Assembly (NCBI GenBank): GCA_947648215.1
Contig: CANSMW010000015.1
Span: 1 to 42,461 of the forward strand
Source of the DNA: an uncultured Clostridium sp.
GTDB taxonomy: Bacteria; Bacillota; Clostridia; TANB77; CAG-508
DNA: 42,461 nucleotides
Reading direction: 5' to 3'
Part shown: positions 41,999 to 42,461 of the stretch, piece after piece
Layout of the letters: each line of letters starts with the position of its first letter
Position numbering within the stretch: position 1 is the first letter of the stretch
The notes under the pieces: model-generated
What the model was told of the DNA's origin: nothing
What the model saw: the letters and a program-made list of their open reading frames with translations, nothing else
Databases searched by the model: none
Position numbers and translations under genes: made by a program

Positions 41999-42461
41999 AT
42001 GTTTAATTTTTTTGAAGGAATGATAGAAAAAATAGGAGTTAAATTAATAACTAACTTTACAGAAAAACTAATAGATTTTATAGCAGACACAAGGAAGAAC
42101 AACAAGAAAGATGATAATGATAATGGTGGAGACAGTGCACGAATAGGTTCAAGTGGAGACTGGGCACAAATAGGTTCAAGTGGAGACAGTGCACAAATAG
42201 GTTCAAGTGGACACAGGGCACAAATAGGTTCAAGTGGAGACAGTGCACGAATAGGTTCAAGTGGACACAGGGCACAAATAGGTTCAAGTGGAGACAGTGC
42301 ACGAATAGGTTCAAGTGGACACAGTGCACGAATAGGTTCAAGTGGACACAGGGCACAAATAGGTTCAAGTGGACACAGGGCACAAATAGGTTCAAGTGGA
42401 GACAGTGCACAAATAGGTTCAAGTGGAGACAGTGCACGAATAGGTTCAAGTGGACACAGGG
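41999..42461 (+). CDS. Nonapeptide-repeat protein, cut by the window end
   Basis: ATG 41999 follows AGAGAGG. About 44 residues of amphipathic helix and charged linker (MFNFFEGMIEKIGVKLI..., RKNNKKDDNDNGG) lead into tandem nonapeptides of the form (D/H)(S/R/W)A(R/Q)IGSSG, with twelve complete units before the edge. The regular spacing and the small, polar residues suggest a beta-solenoid or extended coil. Similar GDSAxIGSSG-type arrays occur in phage proteins of unknown function. The 3' end is outside the window. The opposite strand is also open, but only as a by-product of the repeat. Confidence 0.75.
   Translation, partial: MFNFFEGMIEKIGVKLITNFTEKLIDFIADTRKNNKKDDNDNGGDSARIGSSGDWAQIGSSGDSAQIGSSGHRAQIGSSGDSARIGSSGHRAQIGSSGDSARIGSSGHSARIGSSGHRAQIGSSGHRAQIGSSGDSAQIGSSGDSARIGSSGHR
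42131..42461 (+). repeat. 27-bp coding tandem repeat, 12.3 copies
   Basis: Units begin at 42131 and every 27 bases to 42455. The last 15 bases of each unit (ATAGGTTCAAGTGGA) and the GCA codon do not vary. Changes are confined to three codons: GAC or CAC; AGT, AGG or TGG; and CGA or CAA. Confidence 0.95.

Larger units (their letters stand above)
32880..42461. mobile_element. Prophage, left arm, cut by the window end
   Basis: An integrase next to the rnj terminator is followed by divergent lysogeny and early modules, then recombination and replication genes, in the order usual for siphophages of Firmicutes. The tandem ATTTGTTATTA just after rnj (32873-32894) may be part of the left attachment site; the matching right site is outside the window. 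No structural genes are included. Unlike the chromosome, none of its genes has an in-frame CGG. Confidence 0.88.

Noticed and set aside
42078..42449. Leftward ORF of repeated LNLFVHCLH units
   Set aside because: It is the complement of the forward nonapeptide repeat, with no ribosome site or plausible start context.
42131..42461. CRISPR array
   Set aside because: The repeats are direct, contiguous and in frame, with no unique spacers and no cas genes.
42131..42461. Target of a diversity-generating retroelement
   Set aside because: Variation is shared among few codon choices rather than at adenines, and no reverse transcriptase or template repeat is visible.

Overview
The window reads as a low-GC, spore-forming, fermentative Clostridia-type bacterium. 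It has AT-rich codon use, strong GGAGG ribosome binding sites, spoVA germination genes, a bifunctional AdhE, a T-box in front of aspS, RNase Y and RNase J, and a Clostridia-style type IV pilus locus. The species cannot be named from the sequence alone. Positions 1 to about 32,880 are chromosomal. From there to the right edge lies the left arm of a prophage, cut by the window end.

Layout: (1) 1-8.2 kb: a small unknown protein, a tRNA-fMet-like attachment remnant, trmL, an M23 peptidase of SpoIIQ type, a paralogous small protein, a CtpE-like P-type ATPase, mtaB and two unknown small genes. (2) 8.2-15.7 kb: rny, an orphan gene of foreign appearance, adhE, a DUF4160/DUF2442 pair and T-box-controlled aspS. 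(3) 15.8-19.9 kb: a dodecin-spoVAC-spoVAD-spoVAE operon, an inverted repeat pair and rsmB. (4) 20.0-29.5 kb: a pilus operon with a PilM-PilN fusion, PilO, a PilP-like protein, a pilin, a PilD-like protein, two pseudopilins, PilB, PilT and PilC. (5) 29.5-32.9 kb: a ROK kinase and RNase J with a long basic N-terminal extension behind a non-coding leader. (6) 32.9-42.46 kb: the prophage, with integrase, ImmA/IrrE-like protease, repressor, Cro-like protein, a recombination/replication module and a nonapeptide-repeat protein that runs off the edge.

The most striking signal is a systematic one. Seven conserved chromosomal genes (trmL, the P-type ATPase, aspS, spoVAD, spoVAE, rsmB, the ROK kinase) look frameshifted. 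All twelve breaks have the same form: an in-frame CGG codon whose C must be skipped so that the next codon is GGA (11 sites) or GGG (1 site), generally where the family has glycine. With the skips, every gene regains normal family length (AspRS 583 aa, SpoVAD 334 aa, RsmB 469 aa, ATPase 779 aa). By eye I found no in-frame CGG in any other recognisable gene here, including adhE, rny, rnj, mtaB, the whole pilus operon and the prophage. CGG appears as an apparently ordinary codon only three times, in two orphan genes. This suggests that CGG is not a normal arginine codon in this organism and acts as a +1 recoding signal, either by A-site slippage at an unread codon or by quadruplet CGGN decoding. 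A motif-specific sequencing error is the main alternative.

Other points of interest are a prepilin peptidase homologue lacking both catalytic aspartates, a possible non-coding RNA before RNase J, dodecin inside the spoVA operon, and the combinatorially varied 27-bp coding repeat at the prophage edge.
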